A program made the position numbers and the translations under genes. Under the pieces are notes generated by a model. That model was not told the DNA's origin. It ran no database searches and was given only the letters and a program-made list of their open reading frames with translations. 64,000 bases of DNA from Calycina herbarum (taxonomy: Eukaryota > Ascomycota > Leotiomycetes > Helotiales > Pezizellaceae): contig LLEY01000137.1 of assembly GCA_001414485.1 (NCBI GenBank), forward strand, positions 105,418-169,417, read 5' to 3'. This document shows positions 12,624 through 23,821 of the stretch, in pieces. Positions within the stretch are counted from its first letter, which is position 1. Each line of letters begins with the position of its first letter.

Positions 12624-13134
12624 CTATTGCATGCGAACCTTTCTCTCGAGCTCCTCATAGAATCCTGGAACGCTTCTCATCTCATCGCCTTGGAAGACAT
12701 CCTCCCATGCTAGCTCGCAGTCTCGTCCTCGAAGGATGTCTTCATGCACACCTCCTGGTAGCAAAGTTAGCATCGCCTGCTCAAAGCGCCGACCATGATC
12801 TAAGCATACCTCTAGCAGAACCCCCCAAAACAGCGGGTCTCCAGCTTCCATCTCTCACAACCTTCAACTCCATACCCCTACGAATAGGCTCGGCGATTCC
12901 AAAGGTTCGTCGGAGACCTTCCATCTTCAATGCTTCCTGCGTGGCCTCCCAGTTCTTCAATCGTGATTCCAGGGGGTGCGAAGAATCCGGAGCGCTGTTG
13001 AGGGAGGTGGAGGTTGTTGGTCCTACACCGGCGCGGATGGTGTCATGGAGACCTGGCGCTGAAGGGGCTCCGAGAGATTTGTGGAGGAGGTGGGAGTGGG
13101 AGGTGGTGTGAGATGAGGGGGGTGCTATGCGCAT
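12624..13134 (-). CDS. ump1: Proteasome maturation factor UMP1/POMP
   Basis: Two exons (13134-12810 and 12754-12624) give 151 aa; the 55-base intron runs from GTATGC to ACCAG with a GCTAAC branch site. The protein contains HPLESRLKNWEATQEALKME, LRRTFGIAEPIRRGMELKV, RPAVLGG, VHEDILRGRDCELAWEDVF and GFYEELERKV, which are signatures of the UMP1/POMP family. UMP1 is a chaperone that joins half-proteasomes during 20S core assembly and is then degraded inside the new particle. The start is the ATG giving MRIAPPSSH. The gene is divergent from the Cyc8 gene, with about 1 kb between the starts. A long open frame on the opposite strand is a shadow. Confidence 0.92.
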
Positions 13135-14111
13135 TGCCTGGAGATGGTTAGCAGGAGGAGGCTGAAAGGAGTTGGTGACGGAGGGTGGCTGCGCGATGCA
13201 TTCTGGGGCTGGACATAGGTGGCCCTACCATCTTGCGTTAATTGGGAGTGCGATTTAGGGGATTTGGATGGATGGAGAGTGGTTGTAGTTGATGATGGAA
13301 AGCGGTGGTGGTAGCGGTGGTGTAGAGCGTTTTTCGTGGTGTTGATGGAGCTTCGCGGAGCTTGTTGCCTTGGAGCTTGGTTAGGGTCACGCGCTTAGCG
13401 AGCTAAGCAAGGGCCCTTCTCTTACTCTGGGGCATTTTCCAAGTTCGAGCCCGATTAGGCTTGGTGCCAATCGCGACTTTTTGAATCCAAAAAAAGGGTA
13501 CTGTCTCCGGTACGTGCCACGAAGTTCAGATAGGTTGGAAAAGCGGGTCTCCAAAGTTAGGGTGGGTAAGGTGAGTTGCTCTATCCGCCCTAAAATCAGA
13601 AGGATCCCCTTCTGCTTTCCGAATCGTATCCCGACCTTTGAGCACAAGTCTGCAACCACGACCGCGCAGCCTCCACGAGCGCCCATTGACTCTCTCCTCG
13701 CTGCTGGAACCCGCATTGTCTTTCTTCCTCTTCGCTTCTCGATCCCCCGTTCGCCCCCCTCGATTCACTCGGAAGTTTAATTTATATCGTCAGGCTGTGT
13801 TTACAACGGACGGGTGAATTGCCTTGCGCCACAGGTTGATTTGTTCTTGGTTGTTCATCCACCACCAACCCCTCAACCCTATCCTATCGCGATTAGAAGC
13901 CAGATTCTGGGCATCACCACTGCTAAATCTTCCTTTCCACAACACAACACCATCGCATAGCTGTTTCAATACCATACCTTCGACCGTGCTGCGGTTGTAA
14001 TTGTTGCAAGCTCGCAAACCATCGCGGGTGCGCTTCTGACGACGGCGCCTCGAGCCTGGTTGCTAGCGCACACTTCCTTCCTTTCGTCGCATATTCACAA
14101 CACCATCAGCA
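13135..14111. promoter_or_regulatory. Divergent 5' region of ump1 and cyc8
   Basis: About 980 bases separate the two start codons and should contain both promoters and 5' UTRs. The stretch next to the Cyc8 ATG is pyrimidine- and CA-rich, as usual for fungal 5' leaders. Open frames at 13387-13780 on both strands are antisense pairs without motifs. Confidence 0.5.
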
Positions 14112-17100
14112 ATGGCAAGCCATCATCCGTCTCCTCCAGGAGGCATTATGCACCATGGCCCTCCTGGTGGCCCCCCTCCCCCAGGAATGCCGCAACAACA
14201 GCCGCAACAAGCGTGGCCTGCTCCCCAAACAATGGCTGCGATGAACGAGGCCGTCTGGCTGCAAATTGGTAAGATGATTTGCATCCAATCTTTGTTTTGC
14301 GAGAGCCATTCACTGACTGTTGGCGCTAGGGAGTTTTGCTGAATTGATGGGTTCGCTTGAGGAAGCTATGGGTGCTTACGAGCACGCCTTGCGCTCAAAC
14401 CCCCGATCGATACCCGCCCTGAATGCGATCAGTGCTATCCTCCGCACCCAAGAACAATTTCCCAAGGCTGTTGAATATCTTCAGAATATTTTAAAATTGG
14501 ATGGAAACAATGGTGATGTTTGGGGCAGCTTAGGTGAGTATCTGGCAGCCTTGTGCCCTTCGGATCAAATTATTGACCACTCCACAGGTCACTGCTACTT
14601 AATGATGGATGACCTCCAGCAAGCATATACCGCATACCAACAGGCTTTGTATCATCTCAGAGACCCAAAGGTTCGTTCATCGTCAAATTCAGGTAGGACT
14701 AGATCTAATAAAGCTACTCAGGAACCAAAGCTTTGGTACGGTATCGGAATTCTTTACGATCGATATGGCTCCCTCGAGCATGCCGAAGAAGCCTTTTCTC
14801 AAGTCATGCGCATGCAGCCAGATTTTGAAAAGGCCAACGAGATTTATTTTCGTCTCGGTATAATTTACAAGCAGCAACAAAAATACCAACAAAGTCTCGA
14901 GGTACTGTGAAACCGAAAACCGGCCATGCGTAAGATGTTTACTGATTGTTTTTAGTGTTTCCGATACATTGTTTCGGTACCCCCAACTCCTCTCACCGAA
15001 GAAGATATTTGGTTTCAGATTGGCCATGTGCACGAGCAGCAGAAAGATGTAAGTCCATTTTTTGCAGCAAAAATCAAACCACAAAATCCCCCGTTTCTAA
15101 TTTACCCTCATAGTATGACAATGCAAAAGCAGCCTACATGCGCGTTCTTGATAGAGACCCAAATCATGCAAAGGTGCTCCAACAGCTTGGTTGGCTGCAT
15201 CATCAGCAGAGCAACAGCTTCACCAGCCAAGAGCGTGCTATTGAGTACCTCGAGAAATCTGTCAGCTCAGGTGAGACTCGTCAAAAATAATCCGTCCTGC
15301 ATTGTACACGCTAACACGTGGCAGACCAAGGTGATGCACAAAGCTGGTATTTGCTTGGCCGATGTTACATGTCACAGCAGAAGTACCCAAAGGCGTACGA
15401 GGCCTATCAGCAAGCCGTCTATCGAGACGGACGGAACCCAACATTCTGGTGCTCGATTGGCGTTTTGTATTACCAGATCAACCAGTACCGAGATGCACTT
15501 GATGCCTACTCCCGTGCGATACGCTTGAACCCGTACATCTCCGAAGTCTGGTACGACTTGGGTACTTTGGTGAGTTTGCTTCAGCTTAATCCCCAAGTTT
15601 GCCAAAAATATAACTAATCTTTTCTTAGTATGAATCTTGCAACAATCAAATCAACGATGCATTAGACGCGTACCAACGTGCAGCTGAACTTGATCCAACA
15701 AATGCACACATCAAAGCCCGTCTTCAATTACTCCGCAACGGACCAACCAATGGACTTCCCATTCAAACAAGCGCACCCCTTCCGCAAGACGTCCATCCTC
15801 AAGCTTACCAAGCTACTGGGGCTGTCGGCCCGCCAGGTCCTCAATGGGGAAGCTCTGCGCCTCAAGCACAAGCACAGGGTCCCCCAAATACTGTCAATGG
15901 ATGGGGTAGTCGACTAGCTGAGATTCATCCCCAACCGGCAAATCCATTCGACCCAAGAGACGCTGCTCGTGGGCCACCGGGAGGTCCAATTCCTCCATTG
16001 GCACGTGGACCTAGCCCTAGACAAGAACAACAAATGAGACCATACCCAGGACCCGGAGCTGATCGTGGCCCGACTGGCCTTGTTGGTCCCGGTGGACTTG
16101 GAGGATTGTTGGGTCCTGGTCTAAATGGACCTCCTGGCGGACCAAACGGTGCCCAACCTGGCCCTCCGCCGCTCAGTAGAAGATCCCCTCCTCGTGAGCA
16201 TCACCCAGCTATGGGCAATTATCCAGGACAAGGCCCCCCACAGCCACCTTCTCAACAACAACCCCCACCACCGCCACAACAAGGTCCTCTCCCAGCTGGT
16301 CCTCAGCGTGTCCCAAATCCGAACTACGTTGGACCCGCGGGCCCAAGTTCCAGCGTCTTGCCTCCTGCGCCAAATCAATTGAATGGCCCTGGCCTTGGTC
16401 AGGGACCTCCACCTAGTCAGGGACCTCTCCCACCTTTTGGACGGGGAAACAGCCCACGAACTGAAGTGCGCCCTATTCTAGATAACAACAGAATGGCGTC
16501 GCCAAAATCGGGTTACCCACACCAACAAGGATATCAACAACACCATCCTGATATTTCTACTCCTGCTGGCATTGAAAGTGGCGTTCCTCCTCCAGCCTCT
16601 GCCATGGTCGCCCAACAAGAAGCTGCAGCTGAACGGAACGGTGATAGACCTGCCTCGGTAGGACCCAAAAGAATGCGAGAGTGGGAAGATGAGCAGCCAT
16701 CAATGAAGAAGCCAGCATCTGATGAAGCTCGAGCTCGAATGGATGATATGCATCATCGTAGACCATCTACGCCACCTCGTGAGCAGCCATTTCGCCGAAA
16801 CTCTGAGGAATTTCGACGTGTTGATGAACAAAGACGTTTAATGGATGAACAGCATCGTCGTGCTGATGAGCAAAGGCGAATCGAGGATCAGCGTCGTGAT
16901 GAACAACGTCGGGCAAATGAAAATTACCATCCATCCGAAGCCGCACACCACCCACCAACCCACGCACTTCCACCGGTCAATAACTTACCAATGCAGGGCC
17001 CTCCAGGACCAGCTGCGCCCCATACACCTGTACATGAACTTCCACCGGCTCCTGCACAACAACCCGTGCCAAAGGAGTATGCCGTTGATGACCGTGAACG

Positions 17101-17368
17101 AGAACGGGAGCGGATGGAGCATCCTGCTCCTCCGCCTCCCCCACCGCAAGTTGGCGAACCTGAACGAGCTGCACGAAAGATGGAAGTTGACGAAGATTAT
17201 GATGATGACGGAGAAGAGGATAAAAAGGGAGGAATTGTATCGACTGCTGGATCTGGACCAGGATCTGCTACGGGTGAGGCAAAAGTTACAACATCTCCTA
17301 CTGGCGTTAATGGTCATGCGGCAAATGGGGTTGTCAATGGATCAACGAAGGTGGAAACACCAGTTTGA
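14112..17368 (+). CDS. cyc8/ssn6: Cyc8/Ssn6-type TPR transcriptional corepressor
   Basis: Eight exons (14112-14268, 14330-14533, 14588-14670, 14722-14901, 14956-15048, 15114-15270, 15325-15569, 15629-17368) give 952 aa. After a Pro/Gln-rich start, about residues 45-395 form a run of tetratricopeptide repeats, for example SLEEAMGAYEHALRSNPRSI, WYGIGILYDRYGSLEHAEEA and WYLLGRCYMSQQKYPKAYEA. The remaining half is disordered, rich in Pro, Gly and Gln, with an Arg/Glu/Gln-rich stretch built on DEQRR units (about 16800-16920) and an acidic KMEVDEDYDDDGEEDKK segment near the end. Cyc8/Ssn6 pairs with Tup1 in the nucleus to repress many genes. Introns fall only in the TPR half, and the long tail is one exon. 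Confidence 0.95.
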
Positions 17369-18223
17369 TATGTTTACAGGACTTTATTTTTCCTTTTCTT
17401 CTTTCCGAAACATTAGGGGAGTACGACGAGCTTTTAAGGGTTGTAAATTTCAGGAATTGGAGAAGCCTCATGGGGTTCAATGGATGAAACTGTACAGAAG
17501 AAAAATCCCATTAAATGTTTATATTATGCTTTTGCTCTTGTCATGATGTTGATTTTTTAGTCTCCACGTACTCGTATGCAATGATGTTCAAACGGCCCTC
17601 GGTGACTATGCAATTCTGGTGAATTAACAGAAGAACAATATTCGGATGGTTTTTTTTTCCCTTTGCGGGTCATCTGGAAGCGATGGTGGCAGGTAGTGGA
17701 GGCTATTCCTGTATTGTTTCATGGGAAGTTCGAGGGACGGCTAGACTTAAAACTCCTACTTATGTACATTTCGAACTTTAATAAAACCCTGGACACGCCA
17801 GGGGAACCTAGATAGGACGGGGAATTCAATAGTCATGACTGATTCTTCGATAAGATGAAAACCAGATTTGAAAACAATTTTACAAAACGGAAAGACCGAG
17901 GTACCTGGGAAACACAAATCTCACTTTAGTCATTTATATTACAGCACACCTGGAAACGGAACCTACGTCGAAAAATTAGACAGAATAATATTTCCATAGA
18001 GTAATAGATTGTATCAGCCTTGAAAATTCGACTTGCAATGCGGGGATTTTCATTCAGTACACGCAGCTAGGCCACCCCATGATCCGTGCAGGATATGTTT
18101 CTGCTGCATCACGTGCCCTCGCTAACGCTAGCGCTGTTTTCGCACAATCGCACTCGATACAACTTTTAAATTTTGACCTGCGACTTTTGGAATCAACAAA
18201 ATTAGTCGACAAAATCGCCCACG
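17369..18223. other. Intergenic between cyc8 and RPL3
   Basis: This holds the 3' region of cyc8 and the promoter of RPL3. No gene is seen on either strand; the open frame continuing past 17368 is another frame of the cyc8 tail. Confidence 0.5.
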
Positions 18224-19644
18224 ATGTCTCACAGAAAGTTCGAGGCACCTCGTCACGGCTCTTTAGCCTTCTTACCTCGCAAGAGAGCTGCCCGTCATAG
18301 AGGAAAGGTGAGTCTCCCGCCTCCAATTGCTTCAATTTTGCTTGCGCATCTGCTAACTTCTCCATAGGTCAAGTCGTAAGTTTTCCACCCCTCGAGCTTC
18401 TGCGAATCCCCCTCGAATCTGCCACTCGAACACCGCTAACTCCCTCACAAAGATTCCCTAAGGATGACCCAAAGAAGCCAGTCCACCTTACCGCCACCAT
18501 GGGCTACAAGGCTGGTATGTCCACCATCGTTCGCGATCTCGACAGACCTGGAGCCAAGTCACACAAGAAGGAGGTTGTTGAGGCAGTCACAATCATTGAG
18601 ACACCACCAGTACGAACAATGCAGCCCGCTTGGCAATTGTGTCAATGGCTAACATCTATTTTAGGTGATCGTTGTTGGTCTAGTTGGTTACATCGAGACT
18701 CCCCGTGGTCTTCGATCCCTCACCACCGTTTGGGCTGAGCATTTGAGCGACGAGCTTAAGCGCCGATTCTACAAGAACTGGTACAAGAGCAAGAAGAAGG
18801 CCTTCACCAAATACGCCAAGAAGCACCAAGAGAAGGACTCCGCCTCCATCACCCGCGAGATCGAGCGCATCAAGAAGTACTGCTCCGTCGTCCGTGTCCT
18901 CGCCCACACCCAAATCCGCAAGACCCCTCTCAAGCAAAAGAAGGCACACTTGATGGAGATCCAGGTTAACGGAGGTAGCGTCGCTGACAAGGTTGCTTTC
19001 GGCCAAGGTCTTTTCGAGAAGCCAGTTGAGATCAGCTCCATCTTCGAGCAAGATGAGATGATTGATGTTATTGCCGTTACCAAGGGTCACGGTTTCTCCG
19101 GTGTCACCAGCAGATGGGGAACCAAGAAGCTTCCGAGAAAGACACACAAGGGTCTCCGAAAGGTCGCCTGTATTGGTGCTTGGCATCCATCCCACGTCCA
19201 ATGGACTGTTGCTCGTGCTGGTCAAGACGGTTACCATCACCGTACCTCTGTCAACCACAAGGTCTACCGTGTTGGCAAGGGTGATGATGAGGGCAACGCA
19301 ACCACCGAGTTTGATCACTCCAAGAAGCAAATCACTCCGTAAGTACTTGTTCCACTAATCCAAATAGCAAAAGCTAATTTCCAAATAGAATGGGTGGTTT
19401 CGTTCGCTACGGAGAGGTCAAGAACGATTTCCTTATCCTCAAGGGTTCCGTTCCAGGTGTTAAGAAGCGTGTCATGACTCTCCGAAAATCCATGTTCGTT
19501 CACACCTCAAGAAAGGCATTGGAGAAGGTTGACTTGAAATGGATTGACACGTCTTCAAAATTCGGACACGGTGCATACCAAACTCCTCAAGAGAAGCACC
19601 AATTCCTCGGTACTCTCAAGAAGGATATTGCTCCAGCTTCGTAA
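18224..19644 (+). CDS. rpl3: 60S ribosomal protein uL3 (RPL3)
   Basis: Five exons (18224-18307, 18368-18375, 18453-18609, 18665-19338, 19389-19644) give 392 aa, a normal length for eukaryotic uL3. The start [20 protein letters not shown] and later [41 protein letters not shown], and [20 protein letters not shown] are characteristic. uL3 binds 25S rRNA early in large-subunit assembly and reaches toward the peptidyl-transferase centre. Exon 2 has only eight bases, yet it is needed to restore GKVKSFPKDD. Introns are 60, 77, 55 and 50 bases. Confidence 0.97.
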
Positions 19645-20133
19645 ATTTTGTCTTGTTAGCATTTCTGTTTTTCGGGGCTTCACAATTTGGTGTCTGGGGG
19701 AAAATTACATCGCACCATTGTGCTCTTTGATAGTCACCTGGGTGTTTTACTCGGGGCAATGAGTAGCTGGCGATTCAATGAAATGAAGACAATGTCAAAG
19801 CCAATTTAATGTTTATCTGTGTCGATAAGTGACGCCATTTTGATATTTGAACTTCCCCACCCAACACCTGCCCCTCTTTACTACCATGCCTTCATTGACC
19901 AAAGGCTACCTAAATTGAGGCGAATTGAATGGATTGACTCTACCGAAATCTCAGCTCTTTAGCAACAGCATCTCGGTCCAAATTTTCCATACAAATAACT
20001 CTCTCAACTTGGCGATCAAACAATGACATTTTTCGGTCCCATCTCAAAACCTGCAGGCAAGCAACGCGAGCACGTCCCCGCAGAACCCCACCATCTCTCA
20101 TGATAACTGGAAACTCACTTTCATCAACACCTC

Positions 20134-20415
20134 ATGGGCATTATCTCCTCTGCAATTGCAAAAGTCACCCAACCTCTGAAGAAGAAACGCGGTAAGAATA
20201 AGACTGCCAAATCTCCGAATCGCGAACCTCAGCAGAATATCGAAAACGAAAACGAAGGACCGTCGCAATCATTACCGCAGCCATTACAACTTGGAGAAGG
20301 GGAGCTGCGGGCAGCGCAAGAGCTACCTTTGCACGTCGAAGCGCGAGGGGATATAGATTCACTTGTAGAGGAAGGGAAGAAGGGGATTGTAAAGAAGAAG
20401 TTGGGAGAGACGTGA
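20134..20415 (+). CDS. Small hypothetical ORF (93 aa), possible upstream ORF
   Basis: An ATG-started frame encodes a hydrophilic protein beginning MGIISSAIAKVTQPLKKKRGK. Gly2 and Ser6 fit the loose N-myristoylation pattern, and a basic patch follows. It lies 200 bases upstream of the next gene in the same orientation, so it may be a separate small gene, an upstream ORF in the leader of that gene, or chance. I could not splice it in frame to the downstream gene. No family is recognised. Confidence 0.3.
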   Translation: MGIISSAIAKVTQPLKKKRGKNKTAKSPNREPQQNIENENEGPSQSLPQPLQLGEGELRAAQELPLHVEARGDIDSLVEEGKKGIVKKKLGET

Positions 20416-20615
20416 GGGTTCCTTTTCTTTCTACCGCCCCCCCTTCTTCTTTGCTTCTCCCTCGTCCTTCCATCTCTTTCCCTCGCAGATCCTCAAACTC
20501 TCAAACTCAAAGAAAACTTTCTGAATTTCAATCGCGGGCTTTCTGCAGTACGAATCCATCCCAAGCCTCTCAATCTGCCAACCTTCCACCTGAAGTAACG
20601 AAGCAAACCGATAAG

Positions 20616-21173
20616 ATGGCGACAGACGAGGATTACATGGCTTTCCTCGATAAAGCGAATCAAGATCCCAACGAGGGGGTTGCGCAAAGCGATGGCAAGG
20701 TGGAATTCAAAGCTACTGATGCCGGGGTGGAGATTCCTAAGGTTTTGAAGGAGGCGACGAAGGATGCTTGGTATACTAGTGATGCGGATGAGAAGTTTGT
20801 GCCTGTGGCGTTGAAATATTCGGGGAAGGGGTTGCCTGACGAAGGTTTGTTTCTCCGTTTTCTGCTATCCCATCCTTTTTCTTGTTCGTCCGTTTGGGTT
20901 GAATGGAAATGCTAAATTTTTGTCACAGCTACCTTCGCAAAACTCGTCAACCACCCCTCACCTGAAGACGCATCCGTAGAAATCCTCGATATTGGGACAT
21001 GGGATTCCCAAGGCGAATACAAGGATATCGTGGAAGCTACTAGAGAAGCGACGAAGGGTGGTGATGTTAGGGTTTACAGGATCGAGAAAGATGGGACGAG
21101 GGTGGAGTATTGGGTTGTTGGTGTCGAAGGGGGTGTGCTTAGGGGTGCGAAGGTCCTTGCTGTTGAGAGTTGA
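20616..21173 (+). CDS. Conserved-looking small protein of unknown function
   Basis: Two exons (20616-20844 and 20929-21173) encode 157 aa starting MATDEDYMAFLDKANQDPNE and ending GVEGGVLRGAKVLAVES. The 84-base intron has donor GTTTGT and acceptor TCACAG, and the join gives LPDEATFAKLV. The protein is soluble and acidic, with no signal peptide or membrane segment and an alternating pattern typical of a compact alpha/beta fold. I know no function for it. The frame stays open upstream as far as 20412 without an ATG, so the start at 20616 is preferred. An upstream exon is not excluded, because the open part (RAFCSTNPSQ) looks like the end of a mitochondrial presequence. Confidence 0.75.
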
Positions 21174-22283
21174 TTTGAATTTGGAGCGAGGAAATGGTAT
21201 TTGAGGGGATCTAGGGTTTGGGTTGAGGTTGTTGGGTAGATAGAGAGGGGGGAGGCTAGATATGTGATACTTACGGGACCTATCTTGTTCTAGATCTGGG
21301 ATTGATTTTGAAGATGGTCAGGGGGTTTCTTAAGAGTGGTTCGGGTGTTATCTTGAATGCTACGGCTCCAGCAGAACGAACTACATGATGAAATCATTGT
21401 TTCCTATCCGACAATAAAGACCAGCCATACTTACTCTCCTCGCGACAGACAATTAAAGCGGCAGTAAAAAAACGCCTTTATACCCCCTTGTTGTTCTGAC
21501 TTTCTGGGAGAGTCAACGTTGACTGTCCCTCTCTAGAAAACAGAAAAATCTCACAACAAGCTCACGTTGTATCAAATGGTCTTCTGATTTCTTAACGCTG
21601 ATTGTGGGGATAGAAGGTGTGTTGATTCAAGTCAAGTGTAAATAAGCAATGATCGCTTGAAAGTGGATACAAATGGGGACGGACACTAGGTTCATTGTAG
21701 TATGTAGTACTTTTGCACATGGACATTGTTTTCTACCTAAACGCATCTCGATTTGAGTGATCGTTCCCTGGTAGAGATATCCGAAATGGAAGAGTTATGA
21801 TGCCTGAAAACGTGATGGGCAATATTCAATGGAACTGCGGGATTTTCCTAGAAAGTTTGAATTTACAGTTCCTTGCTTGTTTTTTCTACTTCAACATTAT
21901 TTCGTACAGAAGAGGCAATTAGCGGGTTTTCATTTCCTTGTAATTAATAGCTATAAAATATGGAAAGTTTGGGTTCTCCGTCTGGTGGTGGTGTGAACGA
22001 GAGTAAAAAATGGCTTTTTTTCATACGGAATTACTTGTTTTGTTTTAATGAAAATGCGGGTACTACGTTTTTCAAGATTGGAAAGAAGAGTATACTAGTC
22101 ATTTGAACCTCTATCAGAAGCCCCGATGCCTGATTAGAGTTCTGTTCACAAGAAGGTTTACAAGACATTGGTAAGTCATTCTCGTCTTCATTGGGTGATT
22201 TGAATTTAACCCCGTATCGACCTGATACGAAAAAATCCGACCCTTGCTGAATTTGAAATCCAGATACTTTTACTTCGGTGATC
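21174..22283. other. Intergenic, with one dispersed repeat end
   Basis: No coding frame is supportable. A copy of the CCTCGCG...AAAGCGGCAGTAA motif lies at 21438-21466. The 3' region of the preceding gene occupies the first few hundred bases. Confidence 0.5.
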
Positions 22284-22803
22284 ATTCCAGGCAGACTTGG
22301 GCGGCGATATTACCGGTGACATATTAAAGGGTTCTACGATATTTATTATATTGTATTAAGTAATCTGATTAATACTAGATTTCTAAGGATAACTGATAAT
22401 ATATCGATTATTAGCGGAAAATAGTTCTTCTAGTTAAAAGCTAATAGAATACTTAGTCTTACTATTTTCTAAAAATAAATGTAAAGTTATATATCTTTTA
22501 CAGTAAACTATAATAATTTATAACTCTAAGAGATTACTCTTCTTCTTATAAGACCTCTATACTAAATTAAGATTTATATAATAAATTTTTAATATAATAA
22601 AGTATATTTAAATAGTAAATATAAGTTATATAATGTTTATTTAGTAATATAAGGTACTAGTATTAAAACCTTAATATTATTAATTATTGTAACTTTTTTA
22701 ACGATATTTATCGTATTAGGTAAGAATTTATAATATTTATTATACAATATATATTGCGATAATCCGATATAATATTATATCACCGCCTAAGTCTGATTCT
22801 AGG
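22284..22803. mobile_element. hAT-like non-autonomous DNA element with TIRs and 8-base TSD
   Basis: The element (22292-22795, 504 bases) begins CAGACTTGGGCGGCGATATT and ends with the inverted counterpart, CAGACTTAGGCGGTGATATA when reverse-complemented. It is flanked by ATTCCAGG on the left (22284-22291) and ATTCTAGG on the right (22796-22803), an 8-base duplication with one C/T difference. The interior is extremely AT-rich and has no coding capacity. The differences between the ends are G/A and C/T transitions, as expected from repeat-induced point mutation. An 8-base duplication is typical of the hAT superfamily; that assignment is an inference. Confidence 0.8.
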
Positions 22804-23821
22804 GAAAATAAATATATCCACACGCTCTCCTTAAGCTTTCCTTCAGGGGTATGTATCCAAGGAACGTGGGTTTTATTAGCCAGGTTCGCGGTAGACATTA
22901 AACGCGGCAGTAAATGTTGTTCTAACTTTCTTGAAGAATCCAAAATATGAACCTAGATAGGTTGGGACAATTGAAGGTGATTGATCCAACTATCTAGGTT
23001 GATTATCTCTTGACTACCCGAGATAGTTGGAATAACGAGTGAGGTAGGCAGGTACCAACCTGGAGTATATTGTACAGTACATCGCGAGCCAGGCCTGTAA
23101 TGACATTGAGCCGCGATTAAGCGAGAACTGGCAAACGACTGTCGATTTCAAGTCTAGCTACTGGATATAGATAATTTTCGATCCAAACCTATTTACTCAT
23201 GAATTTAGAGTGACTCGGAGATTTCTTTGCTCTATACGCGATAATAGTTCTTGATATTCCCCAAACCACTACGTACAACAACACCTGCTGCTCTTAATAA
23301 ACACCTCTCCCGACACTATCTGATTAATAGGCGACCCGGCCTGTAGAAAATGGAACACCCCCCACTCCTCTTCGGCGGTACCTTGGATGAGGGGTACGTT
23401 CGGTAGTCTTGGTATTCTTAATATTTACCGGTGCGCCAAGGTTCCAAGACATAACGTCCTGCCCAAATCACCCAAATCAAAGCTTGGCCCTGCAAGAAAT
23501 TCTTACCTTCGCCACTACAACGAATGAGCACGCCGCAATACCAACCACTAGAGAAATATACAAGGGTTGCACCTTCTAGATGAACATTGGGTGCTTACAT
23601 CCAAGCTCTAGGCAGAATTAATTAATCTCTCGGATCTGCATAGCAAAATCCCAACGAAGCAACATCTCGCAATCAAAAAGTCTTGTCACGTAATAGATTG
23701 TAACCTTCCTATTCGGTGCAATGAGCTAGAGTTAATAAGTTGATCATATCTTCTTTTTTTCTTTCATTCTCAAACTCCCTCATCTCATGTTTGGAAGATA
23801 CTGTGAATTGGTTCCGTCAAC
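22804..23821. other. Repeat-bearing intergenic region
   Basis: Right of the hAT-like element lies another copy of the GCGGCAGTAA motif (22883-22913). A cluster of inverted copies of CCTAGATAG.TTGG follows (about 22951-23034). The last 300 bases should be the promoter of the secreted protein starting at 23822. No gene is seen. Confidence 0.5.
22951..23034. repeat. Cluster of short inverted repeats (CCTAGATAG/CTATCTAGG)
   Basis: ACCTAGATAGGTTGGGAC is followed by ATCCAACTATCTAGGTT in inverted orientation and then by a third, diverged direct copy, CCGAGATAGTTGGAA. The first two can pair into an imperfect stem around a loop of about 17 bases. Confidence 0.5.

Noticed and set aside
12590..13111. 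173-codon plus-strand frame
   Set aside because: It is antisense to the two exons of UMP1, whose protein motifs are unmistakable.
18308..18664. Possible snoRNA in RPL3 introns
   Set aside because: The introns are 55-77 bases with no clear C/D or H/ACA boxes; too short for typical snoRNA hosts.
20412..20615. Upstream in-frame extension of the 157-aa gene resembling a mitochondrial presequence
   Set aside because: It starts only at a GTG; there is no ATG in frame. Kept as a comment on the gene, not as its start.
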